Assembly: GCF_023806465.1 (NCBI RefSeq)
Contig: NZ_JAMSLS010000001.1
Span: 620,001 to 684,000, forward strand
Direction of reading: 5' to 3'
Length of the DNA: 64,000 nt
From: Thermomicrobium sp. CFH 73360
Lineage (GTDB): Bacteria; Chloroflexota; Chloroflexia; Thermomicrobiales; Thermomicrobiaceae
In this document: one piece after another, positions 9,010 to 16,726 of the stretch
Layout of the letters: every line of letters begins with the position of its first letter
How positions within the stretch are numbered: position 1 is the first letter of the stretch
Made by a program: the position numbers and the translations under genes
Notes under the pieces: generated by a model
Database searches by the model: none
Seen by the model: only the letters and a program-made list of their open reading frames with translations
What the model was told of the DNA's origin: nothing

Positions 9010-9198
9010 GTCATCTCGTCCAGGCGCAGCGAGCACCACGGCGAGCAGTTGCTCATGCTCGACCGATCGACCGAGTTCAGCGAGCAGGCTCGTCGCCGTC
9101 GGCAACGGAAGTTCGTCAGTCGGGATAGTGACGCTCATCCCGATCCCCATACGGAGATCGTCCAGTGTCTCGCCCCACACGCGACTCTGCCGGAGAAT
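9010..9198 (-). pseudogene. Remnant of a second biotin-protein ligase gene
   Basis: Read on the minus strand, this frame (beginning ILRQSRVWGETLDDL) matches the inside of the birA protein encoded at 10059-10604 from ILLQSRVRGETVDYL onward: about 32 of 50 residues are identical, including the run LPLPTATSLL. Upstream of the ILRQSR point the match ends abruptly and no start or nucleotide loop (GRGREGR) is found; downstream it fades into unrelated sequence. The catalytic KxPND segment is missing. It therefore looks like a fragment of a duplicated, decayed birA copy, left about 1 kb downstream of the surviving gene on the same strand. Confidence 0.75.
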
Positions 9199-9409
9199 GC
9201 TGTGCGGGATGGAACCATAGCAGAGTGGCGGGCACGGAACTCGATTCGACCCGGCTTTGACCGTATCTCCAAAGGCCTGAAGCCAGGTCTCTGAGTCGAT
9301 TGCAGAGTTACTGGATCCAAGTGTTGACAGTATTGTAGGGACTTGAAACGTCAGCTACTTCCTCCTCGAAGCACGTCGGGAGCACGGGAGACTGGAGGGA
9401 GCAGCCGAT
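9199..9409. other. Short intergenic region upstream of the phosphatase gene
   Basis: Contains TTGACA at 9324-9329 but no matching -10 element at the right spacing. GGAGGGAGCAGCCGAT just before 9410 supplies the ribosome site of the next gene. The sequence left of it carries the last traces of the birA remnant. Confidence 0.35.
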
Positions 9410-9886
9410 ATGGCTTGTCGGCATGATGCGGCGTACACCATCTTTGAGGACCGGGGACGGCAGCTCCGCGCAGCAAACCAACGTGGACTTCAGGACGCGC
9501 TGAAGCGCGCTGATTGTCTCGTGGATCTCGCTGGCTTAACGGACGATGAGGATAGCCTGCGGTTCATTCTGCCGGGAAGTCATCCACGGTTTACACCACT
9601 CCACGAGGTCCTTCGCCCGCCAATGGTTCTTCGACTTGACTGGGAGAACATGGGTGTCCCGCCGGTTGGTTTGGCGTTCTGGGAAAAGCTCTGGGAACTC
9701 CTTCCTGAGGGAGTAACCGTCTTTGCGTGTGCTGGAGGGCATGGGCGGACGGGCACAGCACTTGCGGCCATGCTCATTGCACGGGGGATGAGTGTGGAGG
9801 AAGCAATCGAGTATGTCCGAAGAAAACACTGTCCACATGCTATCGAGACACGAGGACAGGAGGAATACCTCCGCTCACTCCGTTGA
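9410..9886 (+). CDS. Small protein tyrosine / dual-specificity phosphatase
   Basis: 158 residues, a minimal cysteine-phosphatase domain. The P-loop is FACAGGHGRTGTALAAM: C107, five residues, then R113, satisfying CX5R(T). The candidate general acid is in the loop around LDWENMG (D78 or E80). Members dephosphorylate tyrosine or serine/threonine residues through a cysteinyl-phosphate; target unknown. The ATG at 9410 has GGAGGG ten bases upstream. No kinase gene lies beside it. A phosphoinositide or nucleotide-phosphate substrate cannot be excluded. Confidence 0.8.
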   Translation: MACRHDAAYTIFEDRGRQLRAANQRGLQDALKRADCLVDLAGLTDDEDSLRFILPGSHPRFTPLHEVLRPPMVLRLDWENMGVPPVGLAFWEKLWELLPEGVTVFACAGGHGRTGTALAAMLIARGMSVEEAIEYVRRKHCPHAIETRGQEEYLRSLR

Positions 9887-9992
9887 ATGCGCAAAGGACA
9901 GGACCCCCATCCCGCTCTTTGTGTCAACAAGGTGAGCCCTATGGGTTCGGAGAAGAGCGATGAGGGCATAGTATGAACGGCCCGGCATCGCA

Positions 9993-10019
9993 GGCTCCCA
10001 ATACAGGAGTATGGGAGCC
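9993..10019. terminator. Hairpin downstream of birA
   Basis: GGCTCCC (9993-9999) pairs with GGGAGCC (10013-10019), and ATAC (10001-10004) with GTAT (10009-10012), one bulged A, loop AGGA. It follows the birA stop by about 40 bases on the minus strand. No T-tract follows on either strand, so termination by it alone is uncertain. Confidence 0.45.
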
Positions 10020-10058
10020 CAGACACGGCAGCACGTCGAACGCTGCAGCCGCCTTCTG

Positions 10059-10604
10059 TCACGCTGGCGGGAACCATGCGGTCTCTCGTGCCAACTCCTT
10101 CAAGACCGCTGCCAACAGGACGCTGCGGTCGACCGGCCGTCCGAGCTCCACCAGCAGGCTCGTCGCTGTCGGCAGTGGCAGTTGCTCCCGCGGGATATTC
10201 ACGTTGATCCCGATCCCGACCAGCAGGTAGTCCACGGTCTCGCCGCGAACACGGCTCTGTAACAAAATCCCCGCCAGCTTCCGCCCGTTGACCATGAGGT
10301 CATTTGGCTCTTTGATCTGGGGCCGCAGTCCACACACCGCCGTTATCGCCCCGGCCACCCGCTCCGCCACCCGCACCGAGAGTCGCTCGTCCTGCACCGC
10401 TGCAAGCTCCGGCCGTGCCACGACTGTGAACAGTAAGGACGTCCCGGCCGGGGCCTCCCAGCGCCGTCCCTCTCTTCCCCGCCCCTCTGTCTGTTCCTCC
10501 GCCACTACTACTGTTCCCGCCGGGGCCCCCTCGGCAGCAAGTGCCGCCGCCACGTCCATGGTCGAGGTCACCCGTTCATGGTGAACGATCCTCCAGCTGA
10601 CCAT
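10059..10604 (-). CDS. birA: Biotin--[acetyl-CoA carboxylase] ligase, short monofunctional form
   Basis: 181 residues. It lacks the N-terminal helix-turn-helix of E. coli BirA, so it is a pure ligase. Seen motifs: the biotinyl-AMP loop GRGREGRRWEAPAG, KEPNDLMVNGRKLAGILL (usual KWPND, here KEPND) and VGIGINVN. The protein ends soon after LLAAVLKELARET, without the C-terminal SH3-like domain that most ligases carry, so it is short for the family (usually 230 or more). It attaches biotin to the carboxyl carrier protein of carboxylases. The start ATG 10602-10604 lies seven bases after the corC-like stop. The other frames beyond the stop show no continuation of the domain. Confidence 0.85.
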   Translation of the reverse strand: MVSWRIVHHERVTSTMDVAAALAAEGAPAGTVVVAEEQTEGRGREGRRWEAPAGTSLLFTVVARPELAAVQDERLSVRVAERVAGAITAVCGLRPQIKEPNDLMVNGRKLAGILLQSRVRGETVDYLLVGIGINVNIPREQLPLPTATSLLVELGRPVDRSVLLAAVLKELARETAWFPPA

Positions 10605-10611
10605 CGCTCGC

Positions 10612-11895
10612 TCAGCTCCCGTTATCGCTCGAGGGAACTGGTGTTGAGACTCGTCGTACCTGCAGCTTGCGCACCCGGTTGCCATCGACCGCCAGTACCG
10701 TCACCTCCAGCCCGTCCACCAGCACTGACTCGCCTGGCTGCGGGATTCGCCCAAGATGCGCTTGCACCAATCCCCCAATCGTCGACGTCTCCTCCTCTTC
10801 AAGCGACACGCCAAAGATGTCCGCAATCTCCTCCAGCGTGATTCTCCCGTCGACGATTGCCTCCTCGGCACTGACTCGCTCAACCAGTGGTGCCTCAATG
10901 TCGTACTCGTCTTGGATCTCGCCAACGATCTCCTCTAAGACGTCCTCGATCGTGACAAGTCCAGCAGTCCCGCCAAACTCATCAACAACGATGGCCATGT
11001 GCACCCGTTGCCGCTGCAAATCGCGCAGCAGCTCATCGACCCGCTTCGACTCCGGAATGAAGTAAGCCTCTCGCATCACATCGCCAACCTTGACCCCCTC
11101 GGCTGGCTCCAGGGCAAAGCGCACCAAATCACGAACGTGCACAATCCCCACAATTCGGTCGATCGTCCCTTGGTAGACCGGCAAACGAGAGTGCTTGCGC
11201 TCTCGGGCCAACACCACCGCCTCACGCACTGCGGCCTCAAACGGCACCGCCACAATATCAGTGCGTGGAACCATGATGTCACGCGCAATCAGCCGATCCA
11301 GCCGGAGCACCCGCTCAATCAGTTCTTCAGCTTCCTCAACCGCCTCTTCAGTCGGTACTGCGGGAGCAGCTGCCGGCGGCAGAACGGCCGGTGCAGGCGG
11401 CACGAGCATGCTCAGTGGGCGCTCAAGGAACTCACTGACAGCAGCCAATGGTCCTCCCACCCTGCTCAAGACACGGGCGAGGAGGCGCAGCCGCCTTCCT
11501 GGCCGCTCTCGCCGCTGTTCCAAGATCGCCATTGGCAACGCACTGGCCAGGACAAGGAGTGCAAGAATGGCAATTAAGCCTGCAACGGCCAAAGCCTGTG
11601 CTGGCCACCAGTAGAGGCCAAGTCGGACGGCAAGCAGTGTGAGCACGAGGAACGTCACACCTTGCACGAGTCGCACTGCTGGCCGTGCCGCGTGCAGTTG
11701 CTCCAGCACCGTTGCTCCGTTGCCGTTGTGCAGTTCTGCGAGCTCGGCAAGGAACTCGCGCAGTGAACGTCGTGCTGGGAGACAGCTGGCCAAATCAGCA
11801 AGCGCCGCAAGAGTAAGCAGGATCGCTGCTGCAACGATGAGGATCAGTTCTATCCAGGGACTACTCAATCGCACACTCCCGGGGTGGCCCCGCAC
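10612..11895 (-). CDS. HlyC/CorC (CNNM-type) membrane transporter-like protein
   Basis: 427 residues. Three or four hydrophobic helices lie at about 14-32, 70-95 and 98-122. A pair of CBS domains follows (RDIMVPRTDIVAVP to VDEFGGTAGLVTIEDVLEEI, about 205-335), then the C-terminal CorC/HlyC domain (IADIFGV ... TIGGLVQAHLGRIPQPGESV). The family is tied to magnesium or cobalt efflux and is sensitive to adenine nucleotides through the CBS pair. The usual DUF21/CNNM membrane domain is less well conserved here than the cytosolic part. The first codon is GTG (11893-11895); a TTG nine codons in, with GGGAG upstream, is an alternative start. It lies between prs and birA, with 14 and 7 base gaps. Confidence 0.85.
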   Translation of the reverse strand: MRGHPGSVRLSSPWIELILIVAAAILLTLAALADLASCLPARRSLREFLAELAELHNGNGATVLEQLHAARPAVRLVQGVTFLVLTLLAVRLGLYWWPAQALAVAGLIAILALLVLASALPMAILEQRRERPGRRLRLLARVLSRVGGPLAAVSEFLERPLSMLVPPAPAVLPPAAAPAVPTEEAVEEAEELIERVLRLDRLIARDIMVPRTDIVAVPFEAAVREAVVLARERKHSRLPVYQGTIDRIVGIVHVRDLVRFALEPAEGVKVGDVMREAYFIPESKRVDELLRDLQRQRVHMAIVVDEFGGTAGLVTIEDVLEEIVGEIQDEYDIEAPLVERVSAEEAIVDGRITLEEIADIFGVSLEEEETSTIGGLVQAHLGRIPQPGESVLVDGLEVTVLAVDGNRVRKLQVRRVSTPVPSSDNGS

Positions 11896-11909
11896 AACGC
11901 GGCGCGCGG

Positions 11910-12848
11910 TCAGGTGAAGAGCGCACTAATGCTCAAGTCCTTGTGGATCCGCATGATCGCCTCTGCCAACAGCGGGGCGACCGTCAGCACCTCCACCTTG
12001 TCCGTGCACACCCCTTCTGGTAACGGAATCGTATCAGTCACAAAGACCTTCTCAATCGGCGACAGCTGAATACGCTCAAGCGCGTTCCCGGCAAAGACCC
12101 CGTGGACCGCGGCAGCGAAGATGCGACGCGCTCCGCGCTCCCGGAGAAGCTCCACCGCCTGTAGCAGCGTGCCCCCTGTCGCGATGATGTCATCGACGAT
12201 AACTGCATCACGCCCCTCGACATCACCGACCATCTCCAGTACCTCGGCAACCTCCGGTCCCGGTCGCTTCTTGGAGATGATCGCCAGACTGCCACCAGCA
12301 CGCCGCCGAAACTCATCGGCGCGAACTACCGCACCAGCATCCGGACTGACCACCACGAAGTCAGTGAGCCCAAGCCGGCGAAAGTGGGCAGCCAGAATCG
12401 GAGTAGCACGCAGGTGATCGACCGGGATGTCAAAAAATCCTTCGATCGCCGGTGCATGCAAGTCGAGCGTCAGAACGCGGTCGGCACCAGCCGTCGTCAG
12501 CAGATTGGCGAGGAGCTTGGCACTAATCGGCTCACGTCCCGCCGTCTTCTTCTCCTGTCGTGCGTAGGCGTAGTATGGGATAACCGCGGTGATGCGCGCA
12601 GCCGAGGCCCGCTTGACTGCATCCAGCATGATCAGCAGTTCCATGATGTTCTGATTGACCGGCGCGCAGAGTGACTGAATGACGAAGACGTCCGAGCCTC
12701 GGACGTTCTCCTCCAAGCGCACCCGCGTCTCACCATCGCTCCAGCTTGAGACCTCAGCCCGTCCCAGCGGTGTCTCAAGTACACTCACGATCGCCTGCGC
12801 CAAGCGCGGATTGGAGTTTCCTGCAAAGATCTGGAGTCGTCCATCCAC
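11910..12848 (-). CDS. prs: Ribose-phosphate pyrophosphokinase (PRPP synthetase)
   Basis: 312 residues, the standard length. The cation/ATP signature DLHAPAIEGFFDIPVDHL is at about 126-143, the catalytic flexible-loop region RQEKKTAGREPISAK at about 96-110, and the PRPP-binding loop DAVIVDDIIATGGTL at about 212-226. It makes PRPP from ribose 5-phosphate and ATP for nucleotide, histidine and tryptophan synthesis. GTG start at 12846-12848 with AGGAG eight bases upstream. It sits three bases after glmU, the classic glmU-prs pairing known in many bacteria. Confidence 0.96.
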   Translation of the reverse strand: MDGRLQIFAGNSNPRLAQAIVSVLETPLGRAEVSSWSDGETRVRLEENVRGSDVFVIQSLCAPVNQNIMELLIMLDAVKRASAARITAVIPYYAYARQEKKTAGREPISAKLLANLLTTAGADRVLTLDLHAPAIEGFFDIPVDHLRATPILAAHFRRLGLTDFVVVSPDAGAVVRADEFRRRAGGSLAIISKKRPGPEVAEVLEMVGDVEGRDAVIVDDIIATGGTLLQAVELLRERGARRIFAAAVHGVFAGNALERIQLSPIEKVFVTDTIPLPEGVCTDKVEVLTVAPLLAEAIMRIHKDLSISALFT

Positions 12849-12851
12849 TGC

Positions 12852-14294
12852 CTACGCTCCTGTCTCGTCACCTCTCCGGACGCGGCGTGACCCGATCGGC
12901 CGTGCAGGCACCCCAACCACAGTGGCTCCTGGTTGCACGTCCTTAGTCACCACACTCCCCGCTCCAGTCCGCGCACCACGTCCCACCCGCACCGGCGCAA
13001 CGAGCATGGTGTCGCTGCCGATGAACGCGTCGTCCTCGATGATCGTCCGGTGCTTGGCCACACCATCAAAGTTGCAGGTTACCGTTCCGGCGCCAATGTT
13101 GACTCGTGCACCCAATTCGGCATCACCCACGTAACTCACGTGCCCAATCCGCGTGCCGGGTCCGACACGCGCGTTCTTGAGCTCGGCAAAGTTCCCGATG
13201 TGCACATCGTCCTCTACGACCGTTCCCGGTCGCAAGTGACTATACGGGCCAACGTGAACGCGGGCACCAAGGGTCGCCTCCTCCAGCACCGAGGCAACGA
13301 CCACACAGTCAGGCCCAATCACGCTGTCACGCACGAACGCCTGCGGGCCGATACAGGATCCGCTCCCGATCCTCGTCCGCCCTCGCAGAATGGTGAACGG
13401 CTCGATCCGCACGTCGGCCTCAATCTCGACCCCCGGCTCGATCCAGGTCGAGGCTGGATCGACGATCGTCACCCCAGCCCGCTGGTAGGCCTGCACAATC
13501 CGATCACGAAGCAGCGCCTCGGCTCGCGCCAGATCCACTCGATCGTTCACGCCAAGCGCCGTCTCCGGTGGCGCAACAACGGTGATGACCGGATCAGTCG
13601 AGTGCTCGCATGTCGCGGCGAGTGCGACCAGCGCGGTGTGGTAGTACTCGCCTGACGGGCTACGCGGCACGCGCGGCACAGCGCTTTCCACCCATGGCCG
13701 CCAGTAGAGTGTCGCGCCGCTCACCACCTCAACCGGTCCAGTATACGTTTGCTGATCGTCTCGCGCCTCGACCACCCCCTGCACACGCCCCTCCCCATCA
13801 CGCTGGATACGCCCATAGGCGCCCGGATCGGGCAAGATCGTCGTGAGCACCGCAGCGAGCGGCCGCTTCGCCAGTGCCACCGTCCACAGCCGCTCCAGAT
13901 CCTGCGCCGTCAGCAGTGGATGATCGCCGAAGACGAGGAGAACCCAGGACACCTCCGACCGAAGGGAGGGGAGCGCCTGTGCCAATGCATGCGCTGTCCC
14001 AAGCGGCTCAGGCTGCACCACCATCTGCCACCCATCTGGCAGGAGCGCGCGGAGCTCCGTCTTTGCCGGGCTGACGACAAGGATCCGCTGCCTAGCGGGA
14101 AGCGCTTGGGTAGCCTCGAGAACATAAGTGATCAAAGGCCGACCGGCCAGGGGGTGCAGTTCTTTCGGTATGCGGGAACGCATCCGCGTTCCCAGCCCGC
14201 CGGCGAGCACGACGACCGCCAGCGATTCGTCACTCGCCGCTTGCGTTGCGTCAGGCTTCGCGTCCACTTCTGTCGTCTGGTCGGGCACGCCCAT
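12852..14294 (-). CDS. glmU: Bifunctional N-acetylglucosamine-1-phosphate uridyltransferase / glucosamine-1-phosphate acetyltransferase
   Basis: 480 residues. The N-terminal pyrophosphorylase domain has VVLAGGLGTRMRSRIPKELH (the family loop, with AGG in place of the common AAG), QPEPLGTAHAL and FGDHPLL. From about residue 275 hexapeptide repeats form the left-handed beta-helix acetyltransferase, with GNFAELKNARVG and the catalytic-region histidine in HVGPYSHLRPG. The product is UDP-GlcNAc for the envelope. The first ~25 residues are an unusual polar extension and the ATG at 14294 lacks a good ribosome site. tRNA-Gln lies 29 bases upstream on the same strand and may share the transcript. Confidence 0.95.
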   Translation of the reverse strand: MGVPDQTTEVDAKPDATQAASDESLAVVVLAGGLGTRMRSRIPKELHPLAGRPLITYVLEATQALPARQRILVVSPAKTELRALLPDGWQMVVQPEPLGTAHALAQALPSLRSEVSWVLLVFGDHPLLTAQDLERLWTVALAKRPLAAVLTTILPDPGAYGRIQRDGEGRVQGVVEARDDQQTYTGPVEVVSGATLYWRPWVESAVPRVPRSPSGEYYHTALVALAATCEHSTDPVITVVAPPETALGVNDRVDLARAEALLRDRIVQAYQRAGVTIVDPASTWIEPGVEIEADVRIEPFTILRGRTRIGSGSCIGPQAFVRDSVIGPDCVVVASVLEEATLGARVHVGPYSHLRPGTVVEDDVHIGNFAELKNARVGPGTRIGHVSYVGDAELGARVNIGAGTVTCNFDGVAKHRTIIEDDAFIGSDTMLVAPVRVGRGARTGAGSVVTKDVQPGATVVGVPARPIGSRRVRRGDETGA

Positions 14295-14323
14295 TCACAG
14301 CGCGGCTCGGGCGTGCCACCCGG

Positions 14324-14394
14324 CTGGCGGGCCAGGATTCGAACCTGGAACAGAGACTCCAAAGGCCCCTGTGATACCGTTTCACCACCCGCCA
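14324..14394 (-). tRNA. tRNA-Gln (anticodon TTG)
   Basis: The minus strand folds into a cloverleaf: acceptor TGGCGGG with CCCGCCA, D-arm GTGA...TCAC, anticodon stem GGGGC/GTCTC with loop CTTTGGA (anticodon TTG), T-arm CCAGG-TTCGAAT-CCTGG, discriminator G. The CCA end is not encoded. It lies just upstream of glmU. Confidence 0.93.
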
Positions 14395-14413
14395 ATGTTT
14401 GTAACCATCATCT

Positions 14414-14443
14414 AGCCTACACGCCCGCGACCAACTCCGTCAA
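14414..14443 (-). promoter_or_regulatory. Promoter-like elements upstream of tRNA-Gln/glmU
   Basis: Minus strand TTGACG (14443-14438), 18-base spacer, TAGGCT (14419-14414), placing a start about 12 bases before the tRNA 5' end. The -35 box is good, the -10 box only fair. Confidence 0.45.
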
Positions 14444-14935
14444 CCTTCCCGGCGATAGTCCAGGTACCACAGAGCCACGCTGACCCCTTCCCAAGCAAGA
14501 CCGCACTGCAACAGTTGTCTCCGTGGCACGGCTGGCTGTAGCCAGCTTGTCTCCAGTAGCCAAGCTCACCCGGCCTCGGCTTCGAGAACCAAGGGTAGCC
14601 CAAGCCACGCTGTGCCCCCCCCACCACGTTGGCCTCGTGTCGCTCGAGCCGGCCTGCCGCAACCGCACGCAGGCAGCGGGTCACTGCCAAAGAGCCAATG
14701 CCACCGCCTGCTCTCGCTGCGCCGAGCCAGTCCGCACCACTCGCCACCAGATGCTTGCGATGCGCGCCTTTCGGGGAGAGGAAGGACACGGAGATCATTT
14801 ACCCCGACGGCTGCGCGGCTGTCCGATCTCACCGCGCCAATGTCCGTCCCGGCAAGGCCAGCGAGAGAGTAGGGACATCTTTCCTACCCTGCCTGTCTTG
14901 TGCCTTGCCGATCCCCGAACTAGACTCCTCCGCGA
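14444..14935. other. Intergenic region, no gene seen
   Basis: Divergent promoters for the tRNA-Gln side and the DegS-like side must lie here. A long plus-strand frame continues upstream of the DegS-like gene from 14523 but its translation is arginine/serine/proline-rich with no family resemblance, so I treat it as non-coding. GGAGG at 14936-14940 is the ribosome site of the next gene. Confidence 0.45.
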
Positions 14936-14948
14936 CGGAGGCGTCGTG

Positions 14949-16007
14949 ATGGCTGAGCGGCAGGAGACCGGAACGTTCACTGAACAACTGCGCGCTACAG
15001 TTGAGCGTTGCCGAGCGGAACTCGGAGAGACCGGACGGTCGCTCGAGGAGATCGAGCTCCTGCTCGCGCAGACCGCGACAGAGGTCGAGCGGCTGAGTCA
15101 GCGCGAGATCCAGCTGAGCGCTCGCCTCCGTGACGTCGAGACCAACCTCGAGGCCTATCCGCGTAGCGAGATTCGCGACGCCTATCGCGCTGTCCACGAG
15201 GCGACCCTTCGGCTCTTCATGCTGCGTAACCAAATGGAACAGCTGGAGGAGCGCCGTCGTAGCCTCTCGCTGTACCAGGAGCGCCTCCGCGAGCTCCTCG
15301 CCTTGGCCGAAAACCAGCTCGCCGCTGCCAGCGACCGTATGAGCGAGCGGCGCACCCGGCTGCTCAGTCCTTCCCGCGAGCCATTCCCGACGGAGAACCT
15401 CCTCTCGCTCGCCGAACGTGAACGTGCGTCCGTCCGGCGAATGCTGGAGCATGAACTCGCACAACTCCTCAGTGCACTCGTGTTGCAGATTGAGATCTGT
15501 CTCCAGCTCGAGCGCCAGCGACCAGAAGAGCTACACGTCGAACTCCTGCGGCTGCGCCAGATGGCGAGCGAGGCGGTGCACGGCCTGCGTCGCACCCTGC
15601 TCGAGCTGGCGCCGAGTCAAGTCGCGGAAATTGGGCTCGTGGCTACCTTACGCCGGTATGTCCGCGAGCTGGCACGGGTCAGTCGGCTCGAACGGTTCGA
15701 GGTCAATGGCCCAGACCGCGACGATGCACTCCCCCCAGACTTCTCACAGCTCGCCTATCGGCTCCTGCAGGCAACGTGTGCTCACGTCGCCCGGCACGCA
15801 GGTGTGACAGAACTCCTCGTTGACATCCACTACGAGCCAGCGCAGCTCATTGCGCGCCTGGAGGCAGCCGGCCCTGCACCACTCGACCCTCTCCCACCGT
15901 TCGACCCGCTTCTGGCTGAACGGTTGGAGCATTTGAGCGCGAGCCTTGCCAGTGAGCAACTCGCGCCGGAGCGGCTGCGTCTCACGCTCCTCATTCCCCT
16001 GACTTGA
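14949..16007 (+). CDS. DegS-like protein with degenerate histidine kinase core
   Basis: 352 residues. Residues 20-135 form a long coiled coil, and the stretch EIRDAYRAVHEATLRLFMLRN closely resembles the sensory coil of DegS. Next comes a HisKA_3-like helix ERERASVRRMLEHELAQLLS: aligned with the intact paralogue at 60357-61466 (REIHDGPAQVL), the phosphoacceptor histidine position is E167, with a histidine one step later (H168). The ATPase part is also eroded: the N-box region LLQATCAHVARHAG lacks the usual Glu and Asn, and no G-box GxGLxxM is seen near the end. It is probably not an active kinase; it could be a partner or scaffold. It lies 276 bases upstream of two pilin genes. ATG 14949 follows GGAGG by eight bases. 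Confidence 0.75.
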   Translation: MAERQETGTFTEQLRATVERCRAELGETGRSLEEIELLLAQTATEVERLSQREIQLSARLRDVETNLEAYPRSEIRDAYRAVHEATLRLFMLRNQMEQLEERRRSLSLYQERLRELLALAENQLAAASDRMSERRTRLLSPSREPFPTENLLSLAERERASVRRMLEHELAQLLSALVLQIEICLQLERQRPEELHVELLRLRQMASEAVHGLRRTLLELAPSQVAEIGLVATLRRYVRELARVSRLERFEVNGPDRDDALPPDFSQLAYRLLQATCAHVARHAGVTELLVDIHYEPAQLIARLEAAGPAPLDPLPPFDPLLAERLEHLSASLASEQLAPERLRLTLLIPLT

Positions 16008-16283
16008 GTCCTCCTCGTTTCCCACTCTGTGGGATGATTCCGATCCCCCATTCGGATGCGAACCGAACTCCCGATTGCGATGGGGACAAATGCGCCTACG
16101 GCCCGGGGGCAACAACACCGTAGTGTCAGCACAGACACCTGACACGACCGACCTCGACGCGGCAGCGAGAGAGGGGGTGAAGGATCCGACAGCGGCGCCA
16201 GGCGGTCGCGGGTCAGTGAGTCAGCGGAGTCATCATGCCGAGCTGTCATCGGCCGGCGACAGTGGTGGAGGGAGCAGGAACCC
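16008..16283. other. Leader region of the pilin genes
   Basis: No gene seen. GGAGGGAGCAGGAACCC directly before 16284 is a strong ribosome site. No near-consensus promoter was found. Confidence 0.4.
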
Positions 16284-16487
16284 ATGGTGCAGCGATATCT
16301 CTACGACGTCCTCGCCTGGTGGGAAACGCAGAAGGATCGAACAGCCGAGGGACAGGGGTTGGTCGAGTATGCGCTGATCATCGCCCTCGTCTCGATTGCA
16401 TTGATTGCCGCCCTGACGGCACTCGCTGGAGGGATTGGAAACGTCTTCGCAACCATCGAGGGTGCACTTGGTGGCGGCAGCCAGTAA
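16284..16487 (+). CDS. Flp/Fap-type pilin 1
   Basis: 67 residues. Type IVb (Flp) prepilin: a short leader ends in EG, then QGLVEYALI with the conserved Glu +5 and Tyr +6, followed by a hydrophobic helix (residues 26-50) and a glycine-rich tail. Prepilin peptidase would cut between G23 and Q24. Flp pilins build thin adhesive fibres exported by the Tad machinery, or act as minor components. No tad genes are in the window. A second, diverged pilin follows 40 bases later. Confidence 0.88.
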   Translation: MVQRYLYDVLAWWETQKDRTAEGQGLVEYALIIALVSIALIAALTALAGGIGNVFATIEGALGGGSQ

Positions 16488-16527
16488 CACCTAGCACTGT
16501 GGTTTCACCGAACGGTGGTGGCAGGTC

Positions 16528-16689
16528 ATGACCAAGAGCTACCGGGCTGCCGCGGCTGGCCAGGGTCTGGTCGAATACGCGCTGATCATCCTTTTTGTCG
16601 CTATCACGCTCGTCGGCGCGTTGACTATCCTCGGCGGAACACTCGCCGACTTCTTCCAGACTGCCGCAGCCGCGTTCCCCGGCTCGTAA
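16528..16689 (+). CDS. Flp/Fap-type pilin 2 (short)
   Basis: A 53-residue frame starting MTKSYRAAAAGQGLVEYALI and ending in TAAAAFPGS. The cleavage site (AG then QGLVEYAL) is identical to pilin 1 over nine residues, while the hydrophobic helix and tail differ. The tail is shorter and more hydrophobic. Two tandem pilins of unequal length suggest a major/minor pair. A terminator hairpin follows six bases after the stop. Confidence 0.85.
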   Translation: MTKSYRAAAAGQGLVEYALIILFVAITLVGALTILGGTLADFFQTAAAAFPGS

Positions 16690-16694
16690 ACGGG

Positions 16695-16726
16695 ACGCCC
16701 TGCGCCACGCCCACTGCGCAGGGCGT
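16695..16726 (+). terminator. Terminator of the pilin operon
   Basis: A perfect 11-base stem: ACGCCCTGCGC (16695-16705) with GCGCAGGGCGT (16716-16726), 10-base loop, followed by TCTGCTCTC. Its position directly after the second pilin supports intrinsic termination. Confidence 0.8.

Noticed and set aside
14523-14948. In-frame upstream extension of the DegS-like gene
   Set aside because: The extra 142 residues are of random composition and the true start has GGAGG at the right distance.
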